Positions 28,793 to 39,610 of a stretch of DNA of 64,000 bases are shown piece after piece. The DNA lies in the NCBI GenBank assembly GCA_018335935.1, contig JAGXRG010000001.1, positions 46,326 to 110,325 of the forward strand. Direction: 5' to 3'. The DNA comes from Chitinophagaceae bacterium (GTDB taxonomy: Bacteria > Bacteroidota > Bacteroidia > Chitinophagales > Chitinophagaceae). The notes beneath the pieces are model-generated. The model ran no database searches, was not told where the DNA came from, and saw nothing but the letters and a program-made list of their open reading frames with translations. How positions within the stretch are numbered: the stretch's first letter is position 1; each line of letters starts with the position of its first letter. A program made the translations under genes and the position numbers.

Positions 28793-29770
28793 ATGCACAT
28801 AGCAATTGTACATAATGCAATTATACCAGCACCAAAATATGGAGGTACAGAACGTGTAATACTTTGGTTAGGCAAACAATTGGTGGCACTTGGGCATCAA
28901 GTTACTTATATTGTGCCTGAAGGTTCAAGTTGTTCGTTTGGCAATATTGTTCATTTGAATAATGCAATACCCTTAAATAGAATTATTCCAGAAAATGTAG
29001 ATGTAGTGCATATACATTGTGGCGTAAATGAACTTCCATTAAAACCTTACCTTGTTACTTTACATGGCAATACCAATGAAGTGTATGATATTGATAAGAA
29101 TACTGTTTTTGTTTCAAAAAATCATGCATCAAGATTTGGCAGTGAAGTATATGTGCATAATGGCATAGATCCTGAAGATTATGGCAAACCTTCTTTCGAC
29201 AAAAAAAAATACATTCATTTTTTAGGAGATGCAGCTTGGAGAGTGAAAAATGTTAAAGGAGCCATTTCAATTGCATCAAAAGCAAAAATTCCTTTACATG
29301 TTTTAGGTGGGGTTCGATTTAATTTTAATCAAGGTGTTAGACTAACTTTTAATCCTAAAATTCATTTTCATGGCATGGTTGGTGGTGAAAAGAAAAATAA
29401 GCTGTTAGATGCTTCACAAGGATTTTTATTTCCTATACGTTGGCACGAACCTTTTGGCATTGCTATTATTGAGAGTTTATATTTTGGGTGCCCTGTTTTT
29501 GCAACTCCTCATGGTTCTTTACCAGAACTAGTACCAGTTGAAGTGGGTTGTTTAAGTTCAAAAAGTGAAATTTTAGTTCGTGCAATAAAACATTTGAATG
29601 AATACGACCCAAAAGTTTGTCATAATTACGTAATGGAACATTTCACTTCAAAGCAAATGGCCCAATCTTATTTAAAGTTGTATGAAAAAGTATTAAATGG
29701 CCTTTCACTTAATTCCGTTCATCCTAAATTAATTGAAGTTCAAACTAAAAAATTCTTAGATTTTGATTAG
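28793..29770 (+). CDS. glycosyltransferase family 4
   Basis: PAPKYGGTERVILWLGKQLVALGHQVTYIVPEGS; C-terminal FLFPIRWHEPFGIAIIESLYFGCPV. Confidence 0.92.
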   Translation: MHIAIVHNAIIPAPKYGGTERVILWLGKQLVALGHQVTYIVPEGSSCSFGNIVHLNNAIPLNRIIPENVDVVHIHCGVNELPLKPYLVTLHGNTNEVYDIDKNTVFVSKNHASRFGSEVYVHNGIDPEDYGKPSFDKKKYIHFLGDAAWRVKNVKGAISIASKAKIPLHVLGGVRFNFNQGVRLTFNPKIHFHGMVGGEKKNKLLDASQGFLFPIRWHEPFGIAIIESLYFGCPVFATPHGSLPELVPVEVGCLSSKSEILVRAIKHLNEYDPKVCHNYVMEHFTSKQMAQSYLKLYEKVLNGLSLNSVHPKLIEVQTKKFLDFD

Positions 29771-29782
29771 AAGATGGATTTG

Positions 29783-29813
29783 TTTGGTTGTACAAAGCAG
29801 AATTCTACCTTTG
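29783..29813 (+). promoter_or_regulatory. Bacteroidota-type promoter TTTG-N19-TACCTTTG
   Basis: Exact match to the TTTG/TAnnTTTG consensus with 19-nt spacer, 16 nt upstream of the ABC transporter ATG (29830). Confidence 0.7.
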
Positions 29814-29829
29814 CTGCAATTACTTTTGA

Positions 29830-31653
29830 ATGAAAAAATACATTGGCTTACTTAAATACTTAAAGGCTTATAAGAAGAATATTATATTGTACTTTTTAAG
29901 TGTTGTTGCTTCAATAATTTTCAGCATAGCATCTATTGCCATGCTCTTTCCTTTTTTAGAAATTATTTTTGGTACCAAACAAGTCATTACACAGCAACCT
30001 GAGCTTACTTTAAACACATCTAGCATTATTAATTACTTACAATATATAGTGAGTAATTTAGTACAAACTAAGGGCTCAACTTTTACATTAGCTACAGTTT
30101 GTATATTTATTGTTACTGCAATTTTCTTTAAAAATTTATTTTTATACATCAGTTTTTATGTATTAACTCCATTAAGGAATGGCTTCTCTATGAGAATGAG
30201 AAAAGAATTGTTCGAAAAAATTCTTGGCTTACCTATTGGTTATTTTACAGAACAAAAAAAAGGTGATTTAATGAGTAGATTAACCAATGATATGGCAGAA
30301 TTAGAAACTGCCGTAAATTGCACATTGGAGGGTTTTATTAAAGAACCATTAACAATAATTTTTTATTTAGTTGTCTTATTTTTTATAAGTTTTAAATTAT
30401 CCTTAAGCTTACTTATTCTTCTGCCTATTTCTGGTTTTATTATTGGAAGAGTGAGTAAAAGTTTAAAGAAACACAGTACAACCATTGCTGAAAAATATTC
30501 TGAAGGTTTAAGCATTACAGAAGAAACTTTATCAGGACTAAGAGTTATTAAATCTTTTACTGCAGAAAACTTTATTTCTAAAAAATTCTTTACATCTAAC
30601 GAAGAACTATTTGTTGCTCGTAATAAAATAAATTTTAGAAAAGATATAGCTAGTCCATTAAGTGAAGTACTTGGCATTATTACATTGAGTATTATTCTTT
30701 GGTTGGGTGGAAGTTTAATTTTAGAGAACAAAGGATTCAACTTAAACGGTTCTGCATTCATTACGTACATTGCTATTTTCACTCAAATTATTAATCCTGC
30801 AAAAAGTTTAAGCAGTGCATTTTATGCTATGCAAAAAGGAACAGCTGCTTTACACAGAATAGAAAGTGTTTTATTAACCGAGAATACTATTGATGAAAAT
30901 ATTCATGGAAAAAAACTAGATCATTTTAATGATTCAATCGAATTTAAAAATGTTGGTTTTGCTTATAATGATGTTACTATTCTTAACAATATCAATTTAA
31001 AAATTGAAAAAGGAAAAACGATTGCTTTAGTTGGTAGTAGTGGTGCTGGAAAAAGCACACTTGCAGATTTGGTTCCTCGTTTTCATGATGTAACTAGTGG
31101 CGAACTTTTAGTAGATGGCTTAAACATTAAAGCTTACAATTTAAACAGTTTAAGAAAGCAAATGAGTATTGTTACACAAGAACCTATTCTGTTTAATGAT
31201 ACTATTGCAAACAATATAAAATTAGGAGTGCAAAATGCCACTGATAATGAAATAGAAGAAGCTGCAAAAGTTGCCAATGCATATTCTTTTATTATAAAAA
31301 AAGATGATGGATTCAATTCAAATATTGGTGATAGAGGAAGCAAATTAAGTGGTGGAGAAAAACAAAGATTAACCATAGCAAGGGCTATTTTAAAAAACTC
31401 TCCCATTCTAATTTTAGATGAAGCCACTTCTTCTTTAGATACAGAAAGTGAAAGACTGGTTCAAGACGCTATCAATAAAATGATGTTGAATAGAACAACA
31501 ATTGTAATTGCACACAGATTAAGCACCATAAGACATGCAGATGAAATTATTGTATTAGATAAAGGCAATATTGCAGAACGTGGTAATCACGATACTTTAA
31601 TGCAAGCCAATGGCATTTACAAAAAATTGGTAGATATGCAAGAATTGAAATAA
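29830..31653 (+). CDS. ABC transporter ATP-binding protein/permease (lipid/polysaccharide exporter-like)
   Basis: VGSSGAGKSTLADLVPRF, KLSGGEKQRLTIARAIL, ILILDEATSSLD. Confidence 0.94.
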   Translation: MKKYIGLLKYLKAYKKNIILYFLSVVASIIFSIASIAMLFPFLEIIFGTKQVITQQPELTLNTSSIINYLQYIVSNLVQTKGSTFTLATVCIFIVTAIFFKNLFLYISFYVLTPLRNGFSMRMRKELFEKILGLPIGYFTEQKKGDLMSRLTNDMAELETAVNCTLEGFIKEPLTIIFYLVVLFFISFKLSLSLLILLPISGFIIGRVSKSLKKHSTTIAEKYSEGLSITEETLSGLRVIKSFTAENFISKKFFTSNEELFVARNKINFRKDIASPLSEVLGIITLSIILWLGGSLILENKGFNLNGSAFITYIAIFTQIINPAKSLSSAFYAMQKGTAALHRIESVLLTENTIDENIHGKKLDHFNDSIEFKNVGFAYNDVTILNNINLKIEKGKTIALVGSSGAGKSTLADLVPRFHDVTSGELLVDGLNIKAYNLNSLRKQMSIVTQEPILFNDTIANNIKLGVQNATDNEIEEAAKVANAYSFIIKKDDGFNSNIGDRGSKLSGGEKQRLTIARAILKNSPILILDEATSSLDTESERLVQDAINKMMLNRTTIVIAHRLSTIRHADEIIVLDKGNIAERGNHDTLMQANGIYKKLVDMQELK

Positions 31654-31665
31654 AGCATTATTTGT

Positions 31666-32871
31666 ATGAAGAAGATAAACGACTTTATTTTTTCTGGTAA
31701 GTTTCTTTACGATAAAAAAGTATCTATCTTTTTATGGTTTGGATTATCGATTACAACCATTATTCAAAATATTTTAGATATTGAACACAAAACCAATATT
31801 TACAAAATATTTAAATACTCATTTATTCATGCTCAACAACAAGTAAATCTGTATTTACAGTATCCCCTTCAGCATGATGATGTTTTTTTATATGGCCCCA
31901 CATTCTCCTTTCTAATTGCACCATTTGCTTTATTACCTGATTGGTTAGGCGTTACTCTTTGGGTAATCTTCAACGTATCTATTTTGTTTTATGCCATTAA
32001 ACAATTACCCATAAAAGAAATTTATCAAAATGCTATTTTAGTTTTGGCTTCTCACGAAATGATGAATGCATCATCATGGTTACAATTCAATGCAACAATA
32101 GCAGCTTGTATAATATTAGGTTTTGTTTTCATTATAAAAGGGAAAGAATGGCTTGCTTTATTATTCATTGTTTTTGCAACCATCACTAAAATTTATGGTA
32201 TTGTAGCATTTTCATTTTTCTTTTTTAGCAATAACAAAATCAAGTTTATTTTTTGGTCATTTGTTTGGACTGCTGTTTGGTTTATTGTTCCAATTCTTTA
32301 CATGCCTTTTTCGTTTCTTTTAGAAACTTACCAAAACTGGTATGATGCATTAATTTATAAATCTTCAAAAAATGTTACCGGAGTTGAACGACAATATTTT
32401 TATCAAGATATTTCGGTAATGGGTTTAATCAGAAGAAATATTGATAATACTTTTAATAAAGATGCTATTGTATTATTTTTTGCTTCTATCATCTTCTTAT
32501 TAAAATATACTAAATACAAATTTTTTCATGATGTGAGATATCAATTGTATTTTCTATGTTCTGTTTTATTGTTTGTTGTAATATTTAGTACGGGTTCAGA
32601 ATCTCCAACTTATATCATTGCATTTCCGGCTTGTTGCATTTGGTTTATATTACAACCCAAAAACAAATGGGTAAATGCATTTTTTATTTTTTGTTTGTTG
32701 ATCGTTAGTTTTTCTTATTCTGATTTATTAACGAGTTATACTAGAGAATTTAGCATGCAACATTCATTAAAAGCATTACCTTGTTTTATATTGTGGTTAA
32801 TTATCATTTATCAAATTTTAACCGAACAGTTTTTAAGAGTTGAAATGGGAAGAATTTCGAATGTTGAATAA
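31666..32871 (+). CDS. GT87-like (DUF2029) polytopic glycosyltransferase
   Basis: Polytopic membrane protein; YGPTFSFLIAPFALLPDWLGVTLWVIFN pattern. Confidence 0.75.
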   Translation: MKKINDFIFSGKFLYDKKVSIFLWFGLSITTIIQNILDIEHKTNIYKIFKYSFIHAQQQVNLYLQYPLQHDDVFLYGPTFSFLIAPFALLPDWLGVTLWVIFNVSILFYAIKQLPIKEIYQNAILVLASHEMMNASSWLQFNATIAACIILGFVFIIKGKEWLALLFIVFATITKIYGIVAFSFFFFSNNKIKFIFWSFVWTAVWFIVPILYMPFSFLLETYQNWYDALIYKSSKNVTGVERQYFYQDISVMGLIRRNIDNTFNKDAIVLFFASIIFLLKYTKYKFFHDVRYQLYFLCSVLLFVVIFSTGSESPTYIIAFPACCIWFILQPKNKWVNAFFIFCLLIVSFSYSDLLTSYTREFSMQHSLKALPCFILWLIIIYQILTEQFLRVEMGRISNVE

Positions 32872-32916
32872 TGATTTTTATTAATCATTTATCATTAACA
32901 ATTAATAATTAAAAGA
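32871..32916. repeat. degenerate heptamer array immediately upstream of panB
   Basis: TTATTAA TCATTTA TCATTAA CAATTAA TAATTAA. Confidence 0.6.
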
Positions 32917-33732
32917 ATGTCTATACATAAAGATGTAAAAAAAGTAACAACACACACTCTGCAAAAAATGAAATTGCACGGAGAAAAAATTTCTATGCTT
33001 ACTGCATACGATTATTCTTTTGCAAAAATTTTTGATGCATCAGGTATTGATGTGATATTAGTGGGAGATAGTGCTGGTAATGTTATTGCAGGTTATGAAA
33101 CAACTGTACCTGTTACTTTAGATCAAATGATTTATCATGCTCAAAGTGTTGTAAGAGGAATAAATAGATGCTTAGTTGTAGTTGATATGCCATTTGGTAC
33201 TTATCAAAGTAATAGTGATATAGCTCTAGCTTCTGCTATTAGAATCATGAAAGAGACTGGTGCCCATGCCATTAAATTAGAAGGTGGTGAAGAAGTCTTA
33301 GACAGTATTAAAAAAATTGTAAGTGCAGGCATACCTGTTATGGGTCATTTAGGATTAACTCCTCAAAGCATTTACAAATTTGGAACATACACAGTTAGGG
33401 CTAAAGAAGAACAAGAAGCAGAAAAATTAAAAAAAGATATTCAACTTTTAGAAGAGGTAGGATGCTTTGCTGTTGTTTTAGAAAAAATTCCTGCAACCTT
33501 AGCTGCAGAAGTTACAAAGTCTGTAAACATTCCAACAATAGGCATTGGTGCAGGTGCAGCTTGTGATGGACAAGTTTTAGTAATGCACGATATGTTGGGT
33601 ATTACCACAGAATTTAAACCCAGATTTTTACGACAATATGCAAATCTTGGTGAACAAATTAATAATGCAGTAAAAAAATATATTGAAGACATTAAAAAGA
33701 AAGATTTTCCAAATGAAAGTGAATCTTACTAA
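32917..33732 (+). CDS. panB: 3-methyl-2-oxobutanoate hydroxymethyltransferase
   Basis: KISMLTAYDYSFAKIFDASGIDVILVGDSAGNVIAGYETTVPVTLDQM; GHLGLTPQS. Confidence 0.96.
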   Translation: MSIHKDVKKVTTHTLQKMKLHGEKISMLTAYDYSFAKIFDASGIDVILVGDSAGNVIAGYETTVPVTLDQMIYHAQSVVRGINRCLVVVDMPFGTYQSNSDIALASAIRIMKETGAHAIKLEGGEEVLDSIKKIVSAGIPVMGHLGLTPQSIYKFGTYTVRAKEEQEAEKLKKDIQLLEEVGCFAVVLEKIPATLAAEVTKSVNIPTIGIGAGAACDGQVLVMHDMLGITTEFKPRFLRQYANLGEQINNAVKKYIEDIKKKDFPNESESY

Positions 33733-33744
33733 TAATTTTTATTC

Positions 33745-34353
33745 ATGATTTTGCTTAATATTCTCATTTCGTGGTTCAGTAACTTTATTCAATGGATTGT
33801 TGAATTAGATCAACAATTGTTTCTCTTACTCAATCAAAAGCTTACCAATCCAATATTTGATGTAGTAATGCCATTTATGAGAAACTCTACAAATTGGATT
33901 CTATTGTATGTTTTACTTATAATTTTTGCTTTCTATAAACTCAAACAAAAAGCATTTATCTGGATATTTTTTGCAATTTGTACAATTGTTTTAACAGACC
34001 AATTAAGTAGTCATGTTATAAAACCTTTTATAGCTAGAGTAAGGCCATGTAATGATATAAATTTCTCAAGCCAAGTTAGATTATTGTTAGCCAACTGTTC
34101 AAGTGGATTTAGTTTTACATCTTCTCATGCATGTAATCATTTTGGTATAGCCATGTTTATTTTCATTAGTTTATTTACATATTTAAAAAAGTGGGCTTAT
34201 TTATTCATTTTATGGGCTGCAATCATAAGCTATGCTCAGGTTTATGTTGGCGTTCATTACCCAATAGATATTCTGTTTGGAGGAATTTTGGGCTCAACAA
34301 TTGGCTTTTTTATCGGTAGATATTGTAAAACAAAAATATATTTAAAGACTTAA
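33745..34353 (+). CDS. PAP2 family phosphatase
   Basis: [41 protein letters not shown] motifs. Confidence 0.93.
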   Translation: MILLNILISWFSNFIQWIVELDQQLFLLLNQKLTNPIFDVVMPFMRNSTNWILLYVLLIIFAFYKLKQKAFIWIFFAICTIVLTDQLSSHVIKPFIARVRPCNDINFSSQVRLLLANCSSGFSFTSSHACNHFGIAMFIFISLFTYLKKWAYLFILWAAIISYAQVYVGVHYPIDILFGGILGSTIGFFIGRYCKTKIYLKT

Positions 34354-34360
34354 TATTATT

Positions 34361-35893
34361 ATGACAGAAAGAATTTTAATACTTGATTTTGGTAGTCAGT
34401 TTACACAATTAATTGCACGTTGTATTAGAGAAGCAAATGTGTTTTGCGAAATCATTCCTTATAATCATAAAATAGAAGTTGATGAAAAGCTAAAAGGAAT
34501 TATTTTAAGTGGAAGCCCATTCAGTGTTAATGATCCAAACTTTTTAGATTTTGATGTTGAAGCTTTACATCAGCAATTTCCAATTCTTTCAATATGCTAT
34601 GGAGCACAGTTAACAGTAAAAAAATTTGGTGGAGTAGTTAATAAAAGTAATAAACGAGAATATGGTAGAGCTTTTCTAGATATTAAACAACAAGATATTT
34701 TATTTAAAAATATTGCCAATCATTCTCAGGTTTGGATGAGCCATTCCGACAGTATAGTTGAACTTCCAAATGATTTTGAAGTACTGGCTTCTACTCAAGA
34801 CATTCCTGTGGCTGCTTTTAAAAAGAACAGCAGTTCTAATGCATTATATGGATTGCAATTTCATCCAGAATTATTCCATTCTACAGATGGTAAAAAAATG
34901 CTCAACAATTTTTTGGTAGAAATTTGTGGGTGCACTTGTGATTGGACTCCAAAATCTTTTATTACAGAAACTGTTGAAAAATTAAAAATTCAAATTGGAG
35001 ATGATAAAGTGATTATGGGTTTAAGTGGTGGTGTAGATAGTACGGTTGCTGCTTCATTAATACATAAAGCTATTGGAAATAACCTAACAGGAATTTTTGT
35101 TGATAATGGTTTACTCAGAAAAAATGAGTTTGAAGATGTTTTGAGTAGTTATAAAAATTTTGGTTTAAATGTAATAGGTGTTGATGCTAAAGAAATATTT
35201 TATAAGGAACTTGAAGGTGTTGAAGATCCAGAAACCAAAAGAAAAATAATTGGAAAATTGTTTATTGAAATCTTTCAGCAAGAAGCTAATAAAATTAAAG
35301 ATGCACATTTTCTAGGACAAGGAACTATTTACCCAGATGTTATTGAAAGTGTTAGTGTACATGGGCCCTCAGCTACTATTAAATCTCATCATAATGTAGG
35401 TGGACTTCCAGAAAAAATGAAGATGAAATTGGTAGAACCACTTAGACTACTTTTTAAAGATGAAGTAAGAAAAATTGGTTTAGAGATGGGTATTAGTGAA
35501 AGTTTAATTCAACGACATCCTTTTCCTGGACCTGGTTTGGGCATTAGAATTTTAGGTGCTATAAGTAAAGAAAAAGTAGCTATGCTTCAAGAAGCAGATG
35601 CAATATATATAAATGCTCTTAAAGAAAAAGGACTTTATAAAAAGGTATGGCAAGCAGGTGCTATTTTATTACCTATAAAATCTGTAGGTGTTATGGGTGA
35701 TGAAAGAACATATGAATTTACATTGGCATTACGTGCTGTAACCAGTGTTGATGGTATGAGTGCAGATTGGAGTCATTTGCCTTATGAGTTTTTAGCAGAG
35801 GTTAGCAATCAAATCATCAATCAAGTAAAAGGAATTAATAGAGTAGTATACGATATAAGCAGTAAACCACCTGCAACAATTGAATGGGAATAA
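34361..35893 (+). CDS. guaA: GMP synthase (glutamine-hydrolysing)
   Basis: Class I GATase ([10 protein letters not shown]), ATP-PPase ([21 protein letters not shown]), GMP synthase C-terminus [10 protein letters not shown]. Confidence 0.97.
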   Translation: MTERILILDFGSQFTQLIARCIREANVFCEIIPYNHKIEVDEKLKGIILSGSPFSVNDPNFLDFDVEALHQQFPILSICYGAQLTVKKFGGVVNKSNKREYGRAFLDIKQQDILFKNIANHSQVWMSHSDSIVELPNDFEVLASTQDIPVAAFKKNSSSNALYGLQFHPELFHSTDGKKMLNNFLVEICGCTCDWTPKSFITETVEKLKIQIGDDKVIMGLSGGVDSTVAASLIHKAIGNNLTGIFVDNGLLRKNEFEDVLSSYKNFGLNVIGVDAKEIFYKELEGVEDPETKRKIIGKLFIEIFQQEANKIKDAHFLGQGTIYPDVIESVSVHGPSATIKSHHNVGGLPEKMKMKLVEPLRLLFKDEVRKIGLEMGISESLIQRHPFPGPGLGIRILGAISKEKVAMLQEADAIYINALKEKGLYKKVWQAGAILLPIKSVGVMGDERTYEFTLALRAVTSVDGMSADWSHLPYEFLAEVSNQIINQVKGINRVVYDISSKPPATIEWE

Positions 35894-35967
35894 ATAGAAA
35901 TAGTTAATTATTCTTACTATTCTATTTTATCAGTCTGAATGCAATAAATTTGTAAGTAGCTTAAAGT

Positions 35968-37173
35968 ATGCATATCAAGTCAATCATATCATTTTTTTTA
36001 TTTGTTGTATTCATTTCAATCATTCCATTTATTTCAATAGCTCAAACTGCACAACAAAAGACAGAAAACAGAATTGCAGTTTTTACACCTATTTACCTTG
36101 ATTCTGCATTTAATGGATCTGAATTTAAAATTTGGGATAATGCATTACCCAAAAATATGTTACCAGGCTTGGAGTTTTACAATGGCATTCAAATGGCTAT
36201 TGACTCATTAAATAGAGAAGGAATTAACAATTTAATTATTGAAATTTACGATTATAAGAGTAAAGGCAATTCTTTACAAGAAATTCTCAAAAACTCAAAA
36301 AATAAATTAGCTACATCAACTGTTATTATAGCATCTTTCAACAGGTACAACGATATTAAAATTTTAGCTGATTTTGCATACCAAAAAAAGATCCCATTAA
36401 TTTCTGCTACTTATCCTAATGATGGAGGTATTACAAATAATCCTTATTTCTTTTTAATTAATCCTACTATTCAGACTCATGTAAATGCAATATATAATAA
36501 TGTTATACAACACTATCGGCATTCAAATATTTTATACCTAAAATGCAAAGGCTCTTTTGAAAATTGGGTAGACAATTATTTTATTGAAAGTGAGAGAAAC
36601 AATGAAGATAAAGGAAGGTTTACATTAAAACCTATTACGCTTATTGATTCTTTTTTAATAAATGAACTTTTAATAAACTTAGACAGTACAACTAACAATA
36701 CCATTCTTTGCAATTGCTCTAAAGAAAAGTTTATTCAAAAAATAATTACACAACTATCTCTAAATACACAATATAAGACAGTTCTAATGGGGCTTCCAAC
36801 GTGGGATGTGTTTAATATTTCTGATGAAGTTGAATACAAAAATGTTCCAGTAATATTTACAAGTGCTTATAATTATAATAATTCTTCGCCTATACTTGAT
36901 AGTGTTTCAAAATTTTACGAAGCCAAATATTATCTTAAACCTAGTGAATTCTTTTTGAAGGGGTATGAAACTATGCTGAGGGTTGGGAAAATTGTTAGTT
37001 TATATGAAGAAAATGCTATAAGATTATTATCTGATAATTTATTTAAAGTTTTTAGTGAAATCAATATAAAACCTCATTATAATTCTAATCAAAAAACTCA
37101 AATAGATTATTTTGAGAATAAAAAGATTTACCATATTAAAAAGTTAAATGGTAAAATTGTTGCAGTTGATTAG
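35968..37173 (+). CDS. periplasmic-binding-protein-like (type I) secreted protein
   Basis: Signal peptide; IAVFTPIYLDSAFN...LPGLEFYNGIQMAIDSLNREGINNLIIEIYDYKSKG fold signature. Confidence 0.72.
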   Translation: MHIKSIISFFLFVVFISIIPFISIAQTAQQKTENRIAVFTPIYLDSAFNGSEFKIWDNALPKNMLPGLEFYNGIQMAIDSLNREGINNLIIEIYDYKSKGNSLQEILKNSKNKLATSTVIIASFNRYNDIKILADFAYQKKIPLISATYPNDGGITNNPYFFLINPTIQTHVNAIYNNVIQHYRHSNILYLKCKGSFENWVDNYFIESERNNEDKGRFTLKPITLIDSFLINELLINLDSTTNNTILCNCSKEKFIQKIITQLSLNTQYKTVLMGLPTWDVFNISDEVEYKNVPVIFTSAYNYNNSSPILDSVSKFYEAKYYLKPSEFFLKGYETMLRVGKIVSLYEENAIRLLSDNLFKVFSEINIKPHYNSNQKTQIDYFENKKIYHIKKLNGKIVAVD

Positions 37174-37733
37174 TTTAATCTTCCTAAAATTAATTGATCA
37201 ATTTTTTTAAATAAATGGTAGGGTTTAAAAGAACGCCAATCTACTAAATCTATAAGCTCAATAATTTGATGAAGCTTTCTTTTTTTAAAATCGTATTGAG
37301 TGGCTTCTGGCATATTTAAAGCAACAACCCAACCATTTTCTTCATTCAACTCTTCATTCCATTCTTCATAATAATCTTTATCGCCACTATGAAAATTCAA
37401 TACATTTTCTACTACTAAAATAAATTTATGAATCCCTTTTTCGTAAAGTTTGTCTATTACTTCACGTTTTAAAGTCATAATATCATTTTCAATAGCATCA
37501 TTCCACTCACCTATTAATTCAATCACACAAAAATTTAATTCGTAATCAGAGTAAATTAATTTTAAATAAAGTGTATTGCTGCCAAACTCATCCCATTGAG
37601 GATGGATGTAATAATTATAAATGGTTTTATCGTAACCAAACTCGTTGTATTGAGCTTTATAAAATGGAGAAAACCTATCTTCCTCAGAAATATAAATATG
37701 CCTCCAATTATAAAAAGGTTCAATGCTATGCAT
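37170..37733 (-). CDS. hypothetical protein
   Basis: 187-aa ORF overlapping the previous stop by 4 nt, convergent. Confidence 0.7.
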   Translation of the reverse strand: MHSIEPFYNWRHIYISEEDRFSPFYKAQYNEFGYDKTIYNYYIHPQWDEFGSNTLYLKLIYSDYELNFCVIELIGEWNDAIENDIMTLKREVIDKLYEKGIHKFILVVENVLNFHSGDKDYYEEWNEELNEENGWVVALNMPEATQYDFKKRKLHQIIELIDLVDWRSFKPYHLFKKIDQLILGRLN

Positions 37734-37760
37734 ATTGCAAAATTGCTATAATTCTTTCAA

Positions 37761-37791
37761 ATAAAAATCCCCCGTTTGTTAACGAGGGATT
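37761..37791 (-). terminator. terminator downstream of the T9SS-sorted protein gene
   Basis: AATCCC-CCGTT/AACGA-GGGATT stem; minus strand ends in GGGATTTTTAT. Confidence 0.7.
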
Positions 37792-37813
37792 AAATAAATT
37801 CAGTGAATTTTAA

Positions 37814-39001
37814 TTATTCCATGACTATTTTTTTTGTATAAACTGTTTTGCCATTTGTATCTACAACTCTAAGCAAATAAATGCCTGCAGCACTTTTATC
37901 TAAACTAATTCTTTCTGAAGTAGCCCCATTAATATTAATATTTTTATTTTTTATTAATTTTCCATTTATATCAGCCACTTCTATTACATAGCTTCCAGAC
38001 TGTAATTTATTAAAATTAATATTGATGTTTTTGTTGATAACAGGGTTTGGATATACTATAACAGCATTTTCTGTTACCATAATATCATTAGTTAAAGTTG
38101 GTTTTCTTTGAAATACTAAATTACCATTAGCTAAATCAGAAACGCTAAACATTTCATTTCCTGCTTTTATAGCTGTAGCTTCTAATGTTGAAGGATTTAC
38201 TCTAAAATAGTTGTCACTATTTACTGCAGAACTTAATAAAATATTGCCTTCATCGTCAGCTGCTGCACCATTAGTTGTAAATGTTGCAGGTAAGTTAGAA
38301 ATGGTACCAATAAACTCTGCTTCCATGGTATTAATGTAAATTTTAAAAACATTATTACGCATTGAAATCAAGTATAAATTACCATAATCATCTCCAATTA
38401 AATCTCCTCCCCAACTAGTGCATTGTGTGTGTATGCTAATACTTTTATTTTTTCTACTGTCTCTTAATGCACCAAGATTTGTAATTGTCGGATTTGCATC
38501 TGTTGTAAATTGAATTAAAGTGTTGGCATCATTCGTTAAAGCATAACCTAAGCCAGATTTACTAAATGCCATACGTGTGATGATGTTGCTTTCGTCTGCA
38601 TTTTTATTTCCTGTAGAGAATTGTTCGTTGATGGCTACACCTACATTTAATTCTTGTTGAGTAGAATTTGCAAGATCAATGTATTTTAAATCGTTACCCA
38701 TCATTTCAGAAAAATACAATCGATTATTCGTTTTATCGTATGCCGCTGCAGCAACACCTTTACCAGTAATAAAGTTGTTTGAAGATAGAGATGAATTTGA
38801 AGACCTTAGTTGAAGATCTTGCTTTACTGTATTACTGATTAGAGTTTTGGTGTATTGGCCGGTTTGAAAATCAAGAACTCTTATTGCAGTCCATAAGTAT
38901 TCTCCTTGTTTTTCAGATGTAATGGCATAGGTTTTAGTTTGAGCATAAGTAAGACTACAAACCATTCCAATAAACAGAGATGAGAGTAATAGTTTTTTCA
39001 T
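37814..39001 (-). CDS. secreted protein with T9SS type A C-terminal sorting domain
   Basis: Signal peptide; C-terminal VYPNPVINKNININF...GIYLLRVVDTNGKTVYTKKIVME. Confidence 0.93.
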   Translation of the reverse strand: MKKLLLSSLFIGMVCSLTYAQTKTYAITSEKQGEYLWTAIRVLDFQTGQYTKTLISNTVKQDLQLRSSNSSLSSNNFITGKGVAAAAYDKTNNRLYFSEMMGNDLKYIDLANSTQQELNVGVAINEQFSTGNKNADESNIITRMAFSKSGLGYALTNDANTLIQFTTDANPTITNLGALRDSRKNKSISIHTQCTSWGGDLIGDDYGNLYLISMRNNVFKIYINTMEAEFIGTISNLPATFTTNGAAADDEGNILLSSAVNSDNYFRVNPSTLEATAIKAGNEMFSVSDLANGNLVFQRKPTLTNDIMVTENAVIVYPNPVINKNININFNKLQSGSYVIEVADINGKLIKNKNININGATSERISLDKSAAGIYLLRVVDTNGKTVYTKKIVME

Positions 39002-39088
39002 AAATAAAAAATTTATTGAGAGATAATGAGACTCTAAATTAAGAAATTTTTACTTATACCAAGAATTTATTAGATGAACAACTAGGTA

Positions 39089-39409
39089 TTAAAATTCTTT
39101 TAGTTCATCAATCTGAATACCACCATGACTTTCATCAAAAACACATACATTGTTTTTAATGACTAATATTTGAGGAGATTGGTGTTGTACATTAAACTGT
39201 TCAGCAACTGTATTTGACAGATTTCTATTTTGAATGAGATCTAAATAATGAAAATCGATATTGGAATCTGAATATTTTTCTACACGTTGTTTAGCCATTG
39301 TACTTATAATACAACGTGTACTATGCTTAAAAATAACTTGAGCTTTTTGAGTAGAAGCGGCTAAAATGTCGTTGATTTGTTCTTCTCTTTCAAAGGGAAT
39401 CCATTGCAT
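39089..39409 (-). CDS. ytxJ: bacillithiol system redox-active protein YtxJ-like (DUF2847)
   Basis: VIFKHSTRCIISTMAKQRVEKY...DFHYLDLIQNRNLSNTVAEQFNVQHQSPQILVIKN. Confidence 0.9.
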   Translation of the reverse strand: MQWIPFEREEQINDILAASTQKAQVIFKHSTRCIISTMAKQRVEKYSDSNIDFHYLDLIQNRNLSNTVAEQFNVQHQSPQILVIKNNVCVFDESHGGIQIDELKEF

Positions 39410-39410
39410 A

Positions 39411-39527
39411 TTAGCTCACAAAATATTTAGGATTTGTTGTTGGGCATCCACCTTTACGAGCAGAACAAGAAGATACTATTGCAGAAACAACAACTAAAAC
39501 AACAACCATTGCTAATAACTTTTTCAT
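39411..39527 (-). CDS. small lipoprotein (38 aa), absent from the ORF track
   Basis: Minus-strand reading MKKLLAMVVVLVVVSAIVSSCSARKGGCPTTNPKYFVS*; lipobox-like VSSC; stop 2 nt before the ytxJ ATG. Confidence 0.7.
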   Translation of the reverse strand: MKKLLAMVVVLVVVSAIVSSCSARKGGCPTTNPKYFVS

Positions 39528-39610
39528 ATAGGTAGTTTACTGATTAACGAAGTAAAGGTAACAGTTATTACTTAAAAGAGTGAAAATGTGTAAAAATTCA
39601 CATGAATTTA

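Noticed and set aside
30363-30782. Minus-strand ORF of 139 aa
   Set aside because: Antisense to the ABC transporter CDS; composition typical of a mirror frame.
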